From NCBI GenBank assembly GCA_049999765.1, contig JBNGIQ010006075.1, positions 1 through 40,067 on the forward strand: a DNA stretch of 40,067 nt, read 5' to 3'. The translations under genes and the position numbers were made by a program. The DNA is from Phaeoceros laevis. Taxonomy: Eukaryota > Anthocerotophyta > Anthocerotopsida > Notothyladales. Below the pieces are notes generated by a model. It had not been told where the DNA came from, made no database searches, and saw only the letters and a list, made by a program, of their open reading frames with translations. This document shows positions 19,798 through 31,586 of this stretch, one piece after another; positions within the stretch are counted from its first letter, which is position 1, and each line of letters begins with the position of its first letter.

Positions 19798-20940
19798 GTG
19801 GCCTATGGTTTCTTGCTCTGTCCATTCTTCCCAGGCTCACGATTTGCTGCTTCCTACTTACTGGAGGAGGTTGGCATCCTCTGCGCCGAGGATAATCTCG
19901 AGGACCATGCATTCCACATGCCATTACTCTCCCAGGCTCAGTGGCCACCCCAGCTTGGGCAGATCCAGCCGGACGGTACCCACAACGACCACAAAGATAC
20001 CGCCATTGCTCTTGGTCACATCAACCGTAGCAGGCCGACCGCCACGAGCAAGGTAGTTCAGCCAATAAATCCTAGTACTAAGGACCACCTCTCCGAACAC
20101 TCCCAAGCATCACGAAGGCACCGGGTAATACAACGAGAGCAACTATGGGTCTGGCATACGAATTCATGTCCCTTCCAAACATGCAACTTACTGCTTCTTT
20201 TGTCCAACCAGGAGAAGGAGGTCAGCAATCACTGTGCTCAGGACAATCATGTGGCCCATGCCTCATGCTTCCACACTCCGACCCTTTCACAGGCCCAATG
20301 GCCTCTCCAGCTTACTCAGCGGCAACCCGGAGGACACCACAATGCCGGAGAGGTCACCATCATTTCCCAGAGCCATGACAACCATAGCCGGCAGCTTGTC
20401 GCGACAGCAGCATATGATTCGCCGGACCCAGGCTACAGCTTGCCGATACGACACTTCACGGCAAAACCGTCCCCGCCCATTCGGACAACTCGGTTCCCCA
20501 CCCGCCAGGAATGGGATTTGCTGACTCAGAACACCAATGGGGAAGCATCGGAGAGGGACAATCGCCACCCAACCAAGGTGCATATTTACGGGTTACCGGA
20601 GCATCACCTGGAAGAGACCAGTCCAGATAAGTTCCAGGACCAAGTGGACTGGATTGTCGGGATGGCACTAGTTACTCTCACAAACCTCAACTCTGCTACC
20701 CGCGCCCCCGTCATCCGTGACAACTTCAAGGAAAGAGATCCATCTATTCTCTAGCCGGACGTCACTCCAAGACCAACCATCCTTGACACCAACAGCTCAG
20801 CAATACGGGATTGTTTTCTCAACGTCACGGATCTTGTTTCTGCAGCCACTGGGGGGAAGGTTCGGATCGAGCCCGTTTACATGTCTAGGACCTACGGCCA
20901 GCGTGGCACTCCCAGGCCTCGTCTACGAGGTCGAGTCTGA
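19798..20940 (+). pseudogene. Orphan L1-ORF1-like protein (in-frame TAG)
   Basis: One frame runs from about 19798 to TGA at 20938, broken only by TAG at 20752. The second half resembles the RRM region of L1 LINE ORF1 RNA-binding proteins: VHIYGLPE (RNP-like) near 20579, then after about 90 residues VRIEPVYMSRTYGQRGTPRP, the usual basic end of that domain. The first half contains a 119-residue internal repeat. No endonuclease or reverse transcriptase follows directly, so this is either a 5' LINE fragment or a captured ORF1. The start is uncertain because the first half might be non-coding. Confidence 0.5.
19845..20420 (+). repeat. Diverged direct repeat, offset 357 bp
   Basis: The block around caggctcagtggccaccccag at 19933 recurs as caggcccaatggcctctccag at 20290. 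Similarity extends about 100 bases to each side. The offset of 357 is a multiple of three, so the frame above reads the two blocks as related protein segments (LSQAQWPPQLGQIQPDG and LSQAQWPLQLTQRQPGG). Confidence 0.75.
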
Positions 20941-20965
20941 GTAAGGTTATCACTTCCCCTTCAAC

Positions 20966-21023
20966 TTGACTGCTATCCTTCCAGCATTATTTCATTGACT
21001 GCTATCCTTCCACCATTATTTCT
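20966..21023 (+). repeat. 29-bp tandem duplication
   Basis: The unit ttgactgctatccttccagcattatttca at 20966 repeats at 20995 with one or two changes. Confidence 0.9.
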
Positions 21024-21813
21024 GTTCCAGGCTGATTCATTCGTAAGGCCATTAGGGCAATACGACCGCCAACCAATCGCCATTTTCCTAAACTTGCTCA
21101 CAATCTTCTGGCTCCGGTACCTTTTGCAGACAGACCCTCCTACCAAGGGCAAAGATTTCAGAAAACGGCATCCAGTTCTATAGGATATACGGGACCTTAC
21201 TTCCACGATCACATGCCTCGACCAGCTAGTGGCCAAATCGCAACTTTTGAAGGGTAGAGCTAAAGTATAGCCAGACAGTGATAGGTAGACATACTTTTGT
21301 CGATGTTTACTACTTCCAACTAGTAAACACCTCTGGTAGACCAGGCAACAGTCCCGGCGCAGCCATACTCGAATTAGCTGTCAGACGATTACCTCTCCTT
21401 TGTTTTAATATTGGGACTGCCCCCTATATTACAGCAGAATTTTGAAAAATGCAACCAGGTAAGGGACAAATGCTTACTTTGTGCCCCTAATTGTCCACAG
21501 CACACGGTATAACTGGCCTCCATCCCAATTCTCTTAATACTGGCAAGGGTTGCCCGCACTAGGCCCGGACAGGGTTATCCTGGCTGAGGTTGCTGGTAGG
21601 ACAAGGTTACCATGGCTAAGGTGGCCGGTAAATCAAGGTTTGAGTAGGCACAGTATCCCCATCAGGCACTCCCACCAAAACCCTATCATAAGTTAAGAAC
21701 ACTCTCGACGTATCCTTAGAACGTAACTAACCCCACCTCAGGGTAACCTAGGCTGGAGCAGACCCGGAAACTAGGTCACTTCCTCGCCAATCCACCCCCA
21801 GCTACCTACTTAT
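21024..21813. other. Non-coding, with a 32-bp repeat at 21573-21640
   Basis: No credible gene. A 32-base unit (ggttatcctggctgaggttg and on) begins at 21573 and recurs at 21605, with a partial third copy at 21637. Confidence 0.6.
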
Positions 21814-22500
21814 ATGACAAAAATGCTTGTCATTCCCTATCTTGTTTGCCCTCATTCATCGCTACCTTACTTGCTTTGTTCCTGGGCCAAAATGGCGCAC
21901 AAGACACATGAATGGCTGCACTCGGAGGATGATCACGCACACATTATGGCAGAACGGTTGAGGATCAGGAGTTGGTTCCAGGCAATGGCAATGTTACCAT
22001 CAGGCGGGCGTACGCTACCCATGCTTCACCAAACGCCGCTCCAGACGACCCCCCTCCAGCTTCTCAGGTCCACTCCAGAAACAAGCGTCAATCCAATGCG
22101 AAGGTTGGAGGGGGGAGAGGGTCCTTCAGGGCAAGGGCAGACGTCACAGGCCCCCACCAATGCCAGCACCCAAAATGCACAACCATCCCTGTCCGATGAT
22201 CCCACCGAAATACTCCAGGAGGTCTCCTCGGTGCCCAGGGTAAAGCGACATCGTCCCTGCGCCAAGCCAGCCCTGGCCGCCCTCAACAACGATCTGGTGC
22301 ACTAGCGCCGGATGAATCTCCCAATCATTGCAAAGGACTCGGTGGGCACCCGTTGTGCCCTATCCAACATGCTTTGCCAGTTCCTAACGGTCTACAACAA
22401 GGCGTCAGAACAAACTTCTTTGGCCGAGGCGAGGACCATCTGTATCGAAACTTTCGATAGGGATGCTCTCAACACGGACCATTCTTCAGCTTTAGAATAG
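21814..22500 (+). pseudogene. Hypothetical protein, 229 codons, one in-frame TAG
   Basis: One frame continues from about 21814 to TAG at 22498, interrupted only by TAG at 22303. The middle is Pro/Ser/Thr/Gln-rich and probably disordered (PSGQGQTSQAPTNAST). The C-terminus is helical (CALSNMLCQFLTVYNKASEQ). No family is recognised. The first likely ATG is at 21814 or 21892. It could be the N-terminal part of a LINE ORF1, given the disordered linker, but this is not supported by a motif. Confidence 0.4.
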
Positions 22501-23079
22501 GCTAAGGGCTATCGTTAAAAGTCTCGTCTTGCATATCGGACAACATCATTGTTTCCTGCGACAGCCCACTGCCTATTTATGCTAAATTGTGTTTTTTAAT
22601 AAACATTAGGCCCCTCTGCAACCACGGCTACGGTGTCTTTCTGCACCTCCCCACCTCTGCTAACACCAGTACTTTTTACCCTCACATATTCTCTCGGTAT
22701 AAGCTATGCTCCCATAACGCTCCTTTTGACACGCAGACCGGACAAGTGGCACAGCTCCAAGCACGACATCTAAATTTATTCAGCACGATTAATTGGCTAC
22801 TCCCAGCTAGTGGACAATTGATTGCCATACTGACTAAGCGGCTAACAAAGCTGTCACTGCACCCGCTCATAACAATAACAGATAGGCGATCGGGTCAGCC
22901 TCACACACCCTTCAGGCCAGGTGAACAGTATCCTTTAACAGTTTCCCAAACCAGACATGGCCTGGAAGGATAGTTTGTTCTTCATAACTCCCTAAAATTC
23001 CAACGACGGTCCTCCTACTTGTGGTGTCTACCTGCACACCCCATCTACGAGGCTTGCTCTCACACACTTCAATCTACAT
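22501..23079. other. No recognised feature
   Basis: An open frame on the plus strand (22587-22973) has no recognisable motif, and I do not support it as a gene. Confidence 0.45.
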
Positions 23080-23260
23080 CGCTCAGAGCTGCAATACTCC
23101 CAGTAGGAGGCCCACTCCAGAAGATCACCACATCGTCGGCATAAGACATGATTCTTAGCTCTTCCTACAAGTCACACAAAGCCAAGACAAAGTCGTCAAA
23201 GCGCAGGTAATCTTCCACATTATAAAGCTCCTTATCTCGCCTATTGATGAACTGGGACGG
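23080..23260 (-). pseudogene. Reverse transcriptase core scrap (YADD)
   Basis: On the minus strand the sequence reads FVLALCDL, an in-frame TAG, then EELRIMSYADDVVIF, with YADD at 23132-23143. YADD followed by VVIF is the catalytic box of LINE-type reverse transcriptases, and the same strand holds similar spacing upstream of the box. No other RT block can be recognised nearby. It is a short fragment. Confidence 0.45.
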
Positions 23261-23739
23261 CAGGCACCTACCAGTGTAATTCGCCCTTGGCGGTAGTCAT
23301 CACTCCTGCGACCATTCCTATGCACATGCCGGGACACAAACGCTCGACCATTGTTCCTGAGTCTCTCAATGTAGACGACTCCAGCAACAGAGGCAGTAGT
23401 TACAGGGTCACTTGAGGCGTCCACAGCCATGCTACCTGCCTTAGGACTGAACAAACCGATGGCGGCCACTTGCCAGGAGCACGAGGCAAAAATCGCCGAG
23501 TACCTTCGATCCCCGCAATGGAACTCCTAATAGTCTGCCAGGTCCCCCGCCCCTATCTCTCCTGGCCATGGCAATCCGAGGTTTGCAAACCAAGGGTGCG
23601 GTTACCCAAACCTCCTCTCCGCACGCTCCACTTCGTTATGGCCCCATCAACTTTAGGGCTCCCACAGACTGTGCTTTCAGCTCAAAAGCCACCGCATCAT
23701 GCCTCCCAAGCAGAGTAACTTGGCCATTGGCAAGCTCCG

Positions 23740-24591
23740 TTGGCCTCCCCCGCTCTCGCTCTTGCGTTCCTTTCGACGAATGGGCAGGCGTCCCAAAAAT
23801 CTTTGGGGGTCGCGATGGGCCGTCACCCAGGATTGTACAAATCCTGGCCACAGGCTAAACTCGAGGTCCAAGGGTTTCCTAGTTGTGCCCACCAATCTTT
23901 CGACACACCGGAGGAAGCCACTCACTGGACAGAGCTGCAACTGGGCAGAGGTCATCGCCTCCCCCTGATTGACGACACATCCCCGGTGGCGCTGGACACT
24001 CCGTTCCTCCCAATCAGACTCTGTTTTGCAGGGAAAGCAGCACAGGGGCATGGCAAGGCGGGAGCAGCCGCGATGATTCTTTACATGGCAGGAGAAGTAC
24101 TAAACACAGTTTTGGTCAGTCTGCCAGAGTGCGGGGAGCAGGAAGCAACGCTCAGGGCACTCATCGCTGGTCTCAAGTTGGCAATCCTCCACGATCATCA
24201 TCATATTCTCGTCGAGACACACGTTTCCTCTTTGGTCTCACACGTAAACCAAGCATCCCCTGTCACCTCCCTCCTGCCATGACTATCGATATCTGATAAC
24301 ATGGGAACGGACGCCCTCTCGACTCCCTCTTTTTGTTTCCCCCACTCTGCTCCCAAAGCTATCCAGTTGACACACTCTTATACATTGGAAGCTTGTACTG
24401 TCCTGGTGCAGATGTTACATATAGGATTGCATGCAAATAGCCACCCCTTACATCGGGAGGTGTGTAAGCTGCTCCCACTTTTCGTAATCTGCAACTTCTC
24501 ATATATTGGAGCGGCTACGAACTTATCCATTCAAGGGGCTGAGGAAGCACGGGCCCGGCCGGCCAAGCCGTTCATCTCGCTCTTCCCCTAG
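23740..24591 (+). pseudogene. Hybrid-binding domain plus degenerate RNase H-like domain (in-frame TGA)
   Basis: Residues near 23805-23930 match the RNase H1 N-terminal hybrid-binding domain (GRHPGLYKSW, then EVQGF, then FDTPEEATHW). From about 24010 an RNase H fold is suggested by the glycine-rich strand (GHGKAGAAAMI), the Glu-containing helix (EQEATLRALIAGLKLAI) and a later LVSHV strand. The catalytic Asp of the FDG strand is Ala (codon 24028), and the ETD-type Asp appears as His near 24217. The final Asp is not evident. A TGA at 24280 interrupts the frame, which continues to 24591. RNase H1 normally digests RNA in RNA/DNA hybrids. This copy would be catalytically dead but might still bind nucleic acid. 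The start codon is uncertain, because no clear ATG precedes the domain. Confidence 0.62.
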
Positions 24592-26168
24592 ATATGAACT
24601 CCCAGACCTTGCAGTTTTAAAAGATAACTGTATGGGCGTAGGCAGAAAGAGACTGGGAGGGCATAGGCAGAGAAAGATTCAGTTTTAGACTCTGCCTCTG
24701 GTTGTCTAAGGAGATGATTTCACTATCAAATCACACTTCTACGTCCCCTGAGTACAGTGGGAGCAATGGTTAGAGGATCGTTAAGGCAGTTTGGCTACTC
24801 TCATTTATGTCACTAGGGTACTCCTGATGCACAAACTTTCGTTCGCAGAAGGCCGACCTTTTGGGATAGGCTAAACACGAGCTCCATTCCCTTGACCGGG
24901 GTCTTCACACATGATAGATGCTCGTCTTGCAATACAGTCCCGCTTGTGTGTCACAACACAAAGTGCTCTGCCAATCCAGGGAAAGACCTACCTAATGTTG
25001 GTCTGGCGTTCTCAATGGTCCATTCTAAAGACTTGGGTCCATTGTTGACGACTGACGAACCCCGGATGACAATGAATGCCAGGGTCCCAGGTCACTATCT
25101 CTACACTGCAAACATAGACGCATATCACCTACATATTCCCATCAAGATCAAACCCATCCAATTAAGTATGGATTTCATTCCCCTTCTCCAACCTCGCCAC
25201 GACAACAAAATCCCGGAAAGGCACCATTAAAAGGTACATCATTGGGGGATTACGCCCCCCTTTCTTTTTGCCTCTTCCGCACAATCTACAAGGTGCTGAA
25301 TAGAAGCTTCTACTAACCCAAGGGATCAACTGCCTTGCCAAGGCCTACATCTCCATGCAGGGCACCGCTTCTGATCACAGACACGTTAACGCTCTGCTGT
25401 ACATCAGCCAACTCGTAGCTCCCCCCTGTTTCAGTGATCTCACACCATGAATGTAAAGAAACCTCTCTGTACACGTTTTGGCAGATACCCCTCTTCACAA
25501 TATTTTAAGCTGCAGTTAGATACAACATCCTCAGTATCTACCAGTCACCATCCTATCCCTAAGAACCAGCCACCTACGAAGAGCCTAACTAGGACCGGGC
25601 TGCAAATCTGCAGAAGTAGTCATCCAGACTCCTGCTGGTATGCAACTCCTCGAAAAACTCCCAGGCAAGGACATGAGCTCCCGAGCACAGCCCCCTAACA
25701 CGTCTACAAAGCCTGCGCACTCTCTACACATAATGATCAGGGTGTTGACAACCAAGGACCTTGAGTCATAGCTAAATCCACCACCAACGACGGAATAACT
25801 AGTCAGTCACTACCTCCAAGCAGACTGCTGAAACTGGATACCCAGCCAGATAACGGCTCTCGCCTACTTCATCATATACGTCCACACTCTATCACCTACA
25901 TATCTCCATATACATACCCCATTATAGGAATCCCGAACAGCGACATCCACAAATCCGAGGGCCCCATAGGCCTGCCAGGGTTAAGATCTCCATGCGGGGC
26001 ATTCATCCTGAACTCAGGTGCGTTTTTTAGCTTCCCGTACTTTAACCAATACACAGCCCTAAGGTATCGCCACTCTGCTCCCTGGTCTCATTATGCGCCA
26101 AATAAAACTGTGACCTCTCATCACGGATAAGTAGAACCCTGAGCACCTTTCCGGGGAATGAGAAGAGT
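24592..26168. other. No recognised feature, about 1.6 kb
   Basis: Short frames only. The frame at 24892-25230 has four Cys in a CSSC..C..C arrangement, but I cannot tie it to a known family. Confidence 0.4.
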
Positions 26169-27058
26169 TTATCTGGTCTCCACAAAATCTAAAAATACGT
26201 GCCACTGCAGATCGCTCAGGTGGGACTCTATCATCTTTATGGAATTCACGCTACCCCGCCGCACCTCCTCGTGGGACCTCCTGATGCCTCCAAATCCAGT
26301 GCCGCACATGAGGTCACACTTGTGGGTTCCATCCAGTAGACTTTGAGCCCGGGGATCCACTGCTCTCTTGCCTAAGACTACCCTTGCGTTGTTTGAAGGT
26401 TCCGCCTCTGGGGCTTGACGAGCTGACTCAACTTCCTCCCAATGGTTCTGTAGGATTTGGCAAAACTTCCAGAGCGAAACCTTCCGCCATTCCTGCCAAC
26501 TTGGTGCGCCCAACCCTATCGATTTTTCCATATAGGAGAACAACACTGTCCGTCCCTTCAGCGCATTCCGCCCAAGCTCCACTTTCCCTGTTTCCATCCT
26601 ATCAAAATCTTGTTGCCTCGTACCGTCTAATAGATCCAACAGCACCTCATGTTGTTTCAAGCTTAGGTCTCCCCGGTGGAAGGTCCAAGTGTGTAAGCTC
26701 AAATGAAAATTGCTCACTGACTTGTGACCACATTCCTCACAAGTAGGCAGCTTCATCATCGCACAGTATTGTGCCTTGCGGGATGGGAGGCGCAGGAGCA
26801 ACCACAGCTCCCTCTCCACCAGCTGAAGGCGGCCAATGTCGTGAGGCAACAGATGGGTCGCTATGCTATGCCCTCCCAAACGGTGCGGCAGACCAAAGAC
26901 AACCCGGACACAGACTGCGCTTTTCTCAGCTCGCTCTTGGCAGTCGACATTGATACGCCGGCTGCCGCTAGGACATCTGGCCTTGGGAACCGTCTGTTTA
27001 GAAACCTGTGGTTCAAGAAAGGCTCCCGAGCCCCCCTTAGTTTGAGACTTAGGGCCAT
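26169..27058 (-). pseudogene. F-box-like / C2H2-type finger protein, copy 4
   Basis: Minus strand. An upstream frame from 27058 carries a basic N-terminus and reaches VCRTVWEGIA, which matches the start of the F-box of copies 1 and 3. A shift of one or two bases near 26861-26879 moves to the frame with HLLPHDIGRLQLVERELW. The finger at 26691-26741 (CEECGHKSVSNFHLSLH) is almost identical to copy 1. Then RGDL, LLDLLDG, a Trp-containing region (SLWKFCQI, NHWEEVES) and SLLDGTHKCD..CG follow. The frame is open to TAA at 26169. Apart from the shift near the start this is the best-preserved copy, and if translation starts after the shift it could still be functional. Copy 1 is its closest relative in the window. 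Confidence 0.75.
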
Positions 27059-27506
27059 CTAATAACCGGGTTCGTCTCAGCCCGGGCGGTACCTGCTCTG
27101 TAACCCTTAGATAAAGCCAGAGACGTAAGCTTTGCGAATGAACTGCTGGGAATCCAGGGACGTAAATGCGTATGACGAATTATTTAGGGAATAAGTAAAC
27201 TCCTCATGTGCCAACTGAACCTGTGCCCTTTTACTATAGTTCTGGAAAACCTCTAGAAAAGCACAATGGCAGGTATCTGCCGTCATAACACCTTAGCTGC
27301 ATTTTAGACACGACATCCGCAAGACAGGTCAGATGCCGTCCCACCCCCAAACACCAGCCGCCTAGGAAGGACCAATGGACTAATGCTTTGCTCTCGCCTT
27401 CATTGGTCCAAATGTCCAACGGCGGTACATTACTTGCCCCGTCCTCTAATTCGCCCTTGTTGTAGCTCGGGCATATTCTCCGATACCCGGTGAATTTGGT
27501 AAACCT
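27059..27506. other. No recognised feature
   Basis: Intergenic sequence between the minus-strand F-box copy and the 5' end of the LINE. No motif seen. Confidence 0.45.
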
Positions 27507-27606
27507 TAACCGTAAGAAGTTTGACCCTCACAAGGACGATAAGACCCCGAGAGGAGTTAACAGAAAGAAATCTGACCTCGCGAGGACGGTCAGGCCCCGA
27601 GTGGAG
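27507..27606 (+). repeat. About 50-bp direct repeat upstream of LINE ORF1
   Basis: The unit starting ttaaccgtaagaagtttgacc at 27507 recurs at about 27557 (ttaacagaaagaaatctgacc). Both contain aggacgataagaccccgag or its variant. Tandem repeats just before ORF1 are common in LINE 5' UTRs, where they can act as promoters. Confidence 0.65.
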
Positions 27607-27713
27607 CAAGGTAGGTGAGCACCCACTTATTGCTGCCCGCTTACAGCATTTTCATTATCTGCCCTTCCAACCTCCTTACCCAGTACGCAGCCTACGTCGG
27701 CGAGGTGCCCATC

Positions 27714-29420
27714 ATGCCGCCAACGAAGAGGTTAAAGGCCACTTCGCCAACAAGGGTGAATCCGGCCAGGGAAAGCAAGGCGACTAGAGTCGCCTATTGC
27801 GAGGAAAATGTGTCTTGCCCCTCACCAGATGTTCCTGCCCGAGCTACGCATATCGATGTACCAATCCTGTCAGACCAAGGCGAGGAACAACCGGCCTTCC
27901 CGCCACCTGTCAAGCCTGAGGATGAGCTCAACTTGATTGGAGAACACCAGATGGGAAGGAAGCTGAGAGTCTGCTCACTTAATTCCCTGCACGCCCCTTC
28001 CGATGCACCGATAGCTCTCACTCCCACGGCCACGCAGACCACCCTCACTCCAGAAGTCACATCTAAAGTGCACCTCCAGATGTATCTTCAGCTGCAGGCA
28101 GAGGCGCTCAGACAAGCCTCGCAGATTAACCGTATGGACCAGGACATTCAGTATCTTTTAAACCAGGGTGCCCGTTTCATCTCTTCTGCTTCAGCGTGGC
28201 AGTTAGCATACTGCTTTTAGAATCAACTGATCTCATTTTTTTCTTGGCACATTTCTATGGCTACAGCACGAAGTTCCCCTCAACCTGGACCACACGCTCA
28301 CCAGAGACTTGCTGCACAGTTCAGGGAGATATAGGAGCTTACTACCATGAAGGGCCGTATTGACAACCGCCTCGCCGTAGCTAAAAGCGCTCTGGGAACA
28401 CCATCAGCAGCTAGGGAACTTTTTCCCCCCCTCAGACCTCATCTGGCCCCGGGTCTTCCCAGCCAGAATCTGCAATGGAACCGTATGATAGCCATGCCTT
28501 GAAGTCCAGGCACCCAAGGCCCACAAGACCGCCTAGGCTATCCACGGCAACAGTTGAACATGGCTCATGAGGGTACATACGGCAGTCAACCCCCCACCTG
28601 GGCGGAAGGACTACCTAAACTCCTACTGACATGAGGAAATGGAAGGAAGACTCTACAATCCCATAGGGTGGGAGTGGGATCAACACAGCTTGCAGCTAAC
28701 AATTGGCAGGACAGCCAGACGCAGCAGGAGGGACAGCCCAGGATGTGTCTTAGCTATAGCTCTCGCCCTCTCTCTCAACCACTAGCTGGTTTACGAAGTC
28801 ATGTACTGGACCCTCTCCCTGGCCAACAACGACCGGTGATAACGGAACATGAACCATATGAAAGGGGAGAGCAAGGGTGGCCAACCCAACTTGCGAGTCA
28901 GGGAGGCAGCATCCCGATCCATCTTGGGGATTCTGACCCGTCGCCCCACCTCAACATTCGTATTTCCGGGGTTCCCGAGATGGAGGACGAGGATGATGAT
29001 CGGCCCTTCATCTCCAAAAAGGTAGCCGATTGGTTATGGAAATACTTTCAGATTCCAATCACCACCTTCACTTGGATTTGTAGACTACCTTACTATAGGC
29101 AGGCTTGCACCCCTCATCGTAAAGATTCCCACTTTAGTCCTCCAATGGTCCGACCCCGGGTGTTAGTCCTCAAGTGCCAGCGCACCCAAGACAAGGATCA
29201 CATTCTCAAGATGGCTCAATTTATCGAGGAGCGAGCTCAGGGGTGGAAAATCCGGGACCAGGATCCCCCAGCGGAGACAAGACTGGCAAGAGACTCTCGA
29301 GCTCTCAACCATGACACCAATGCTTCACCTATTGCTTCTCAGTACAGAACACTCTGCTCCCCGGTCCGAGAGGAGAACTCCGAGGACCCAGACCAAGAAG
29401 AGAACAACCCTTCTTTCTGA
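27714..29420 (+). pseudogene. LINE ORF1, RNA-binding protein of an L1-type element
   Basis: One frame is kept from the ATG at 27714 to TGA at 29418. The N-terminus is basic (MPPTKRLKATSPTRVNPARE), followed by a disordered region, a helical stretch likely to be a coiled coil (about 28065-28160) and a Gln-rich linker. The L1-type RRM starts at about 28945 (LNIRISGVPEMEDEDDD) and ends in RPRVLVLKCQRTQDKDHILK. In-frame stops occur at 28218 (TAG), 28332 (TAG), 28500 (TGA) and 28632 (TGA), without any indel. ORF1 proteins coat LINE RNA and act as chaperones. ORF2 starts 36 bases after the stop. The copy is inactive as it stands. Confidence 0.82.
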
Positions 29421-29456
29421 CACGGGGTGGAGGGTGCTCTAGCGGGCCCCTCCAAC

Positions 29457-31509
29457 ATGCGGGATATTGTGATCACCGCCTGGAATATGAAGGACTTCTC
29501 AGAAGAGAAATTTGAGGCCCTTAGCAACCTTGTCCCTCTTTGGGACATCATGGCTCTTTCCGAGACAGCTGAAACAGGGTACACACCAATCTCAGACCCC
29601 CCAGGTACCTTCTGATTTGGTTTCCCTGCCTTCACGCAACATCTCAAAGAGGACTCTTCAATGGGTAGTATAGGTGGCATTAGAGTATTTTGCAGATTGC
29701 ACCTCAAAGAGGCTGTTTTTCTGGAAAAGATGGCACCACTGGAACAATACCTATGGATTCGCATCAAAACGGAAGCCGACCCAGGTATATCGCTTTCACG
29801 TACTTTCCTACTCAGTCCAGTAGGTTGTTAACCACAACTGGTAAACCAGTGGAACACATCTTCGACAACTTTCTCGTGGATGCCACAAGCTTCAAAGGGA
29901 GGGGGCGGATCATTGCTCTGGGGGATATGAATATAAGGATTAAGGCCTCACAGATCCAGGTCCCACCCTTGACTCTCCACAAATTTAGCCGTCAAACTAT
30001 GGATATGGAGGTTCGGACACCGGTGGCCGCTGATGGGTTTCTTCGAACAATGAACGAACTTCAGATGGTTATTTGTAACAGCACAAGCATCTGCCCACAA
30101 ACAGCCGGGTTTACATTTAGATCAGGTAATGGGGGGCGCAGCACGATTGACTTCCTTTGCGTAGAAATACACCAAACACATACGATACAGGGATTCAGGA
30201 TCATGCAAGAAATGGTAGGATCGGATCATAATCCTCTTATGACCATAATAAGGGGTCCACCACTATTTTGAAGAAATTAAAAACTCCTGTACCCGCCCGC
30301 ATGCGGGTGCCCCAGCAAGGGCAAGGGGGGGACCCTTCATGGGACCGATAACCTCCTCAAAATCACACACACACACACACTATACCGCCACAAATAGGGC
30401 CCCCAGCCCGCACGCACCAGGTCCACACGAAGGGTGTTTGTTCTCAAGGCGGAGACTTTCCATCTATTCAAAGAGGACATGGATGCTCTTCTTCCACATA
30501 TGAGAACGGACTTCCTAAGACACCGGGATCCCATCTTGGCTGCTCAAGTCCTTCATTCCAGAATGCTGGTCTCTATTCGCAGGCACGGCAGGCGCATCTT
30601 AACCAGACCAGGGACGTTCCGGCAGGCTTTCCGTAATAAAGGGCCGGACAACACAGGTTCTCTCCTACGGAAGCACATACAGAACCGTCTGGCTCAACAC
30701 CCTGACTATAAGGTGTCAACTGAATATAGAGTACTCATGGCCATATACAAGAAAAGACGTAGGGTGGCCATAGCCAGGCACACAGAGTTACAGACCAAAC
30801 GAGCTATACTACAAGTCACTAAAGGCAAGAAGGAATTCTGGAGGATCATCAAGAGAAGGAAGACCCCTATCTTACTTACTAACATCAAGACCTGGAAATC
30901 TTACACACGTAAACTTTACTATTCAGATGCTCCTCATCACAATCAAGCTCACCCTCTCCCCCCAACAGGAGCCACACCCTTTATCACTCCGGAGATGACA
31001 CATGATGCTATCAAAAGGATTGCCAGTGGTAGAACAGCGGACGAATACGGCCTCAAAATCGAGCATTTCAAAATCTTGAATCAGGATCACCTCAGCCTAC
31101 TTCTCACACTAATTGTCAATGAGTGCATTCAGAGGGGCGAGCTCCCAATCCAATGGGGTAGAGGTTTTGCTCTGCCATTATACAAAAAAGGAGATGCCAT
31201 GGATCCCTTTAACTACAGGACCATCACCATAATACCAATCTTTGCGAAAATCCTGGCCACCATAGGAGAAGAAGGTCTTAGACCCTTCAAGCAAAACATT
31301 TAACAGACCCTACAAGCTAACTTCAGGAGGGGGTACATTGCGGAGGATCACATATTTACATTGAGAACTCTGGTGCAACACAACTTAGACCGAGGAACCA
31401 ATGTTTACGCGGCCTTCTTAGACATTTCAAAAGCTTTCGATGCTATTCCAAGAGCTGGATTATGGCAAATCCTGCAAGAACTGGACTTGCCTGCGAACCT
31501 AAGGAGGCT
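29457..31509 (+). pseudogene. LINE ORF2 part 1: endonuclease and first half of RT
   Basis: The ATG at 29457 opens an exonuclease-endonuclease-phosphatase domain that nicks the target DNA: ITAWNMKDF, the Glu of ALSET, GDMN near 29921, STIDF and GSDHNPL near 30225. A TGA at 29613 and a frameshift near 29785 interrupt it. After a linker with a (CA)n run at about 30364-30380, the reverse transcriptase begins: GRTADEYGLKIEHF, LPLYKKGD..DPFNYRTI, then a TAA at 31301, ANFRRGY and AAFLDISKAFDAI (first catalytic Asp). The frame is then cut by an insertion at 31510. The endonuclease and this RT arrangement place it with L1-like or related LINEs. Confidence 0.88.
30364..30380 (+). repeat. (CA)n microsatellite inside the LINE linker
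   Basis: About eight CA repeats lie between the endonuclease and RT of the LINE. Confidence 0.85.
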
Positions 31510-31586
31510 GAATGAATTTTATTAGACGATTTGGGCACGTGCCAACCATGTTGCAAAATAACAACGGCTCCGACTCAATCTAAATA

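Noticed and set aside
22587-22973. Plus-strand ORF of 128 codons
   Set aside because: It has no recognisable motif and overlaps non-coding-looking sequence. It was not supported as a gene.
30296-30307. Perfect palindrome cccgcatgcggg in the LINE linker, considered as a terminator or binding site
   Set aside because: It is a single short palindrome in GC-rich sequence with no poly-T or repeated context, so chance is likely.
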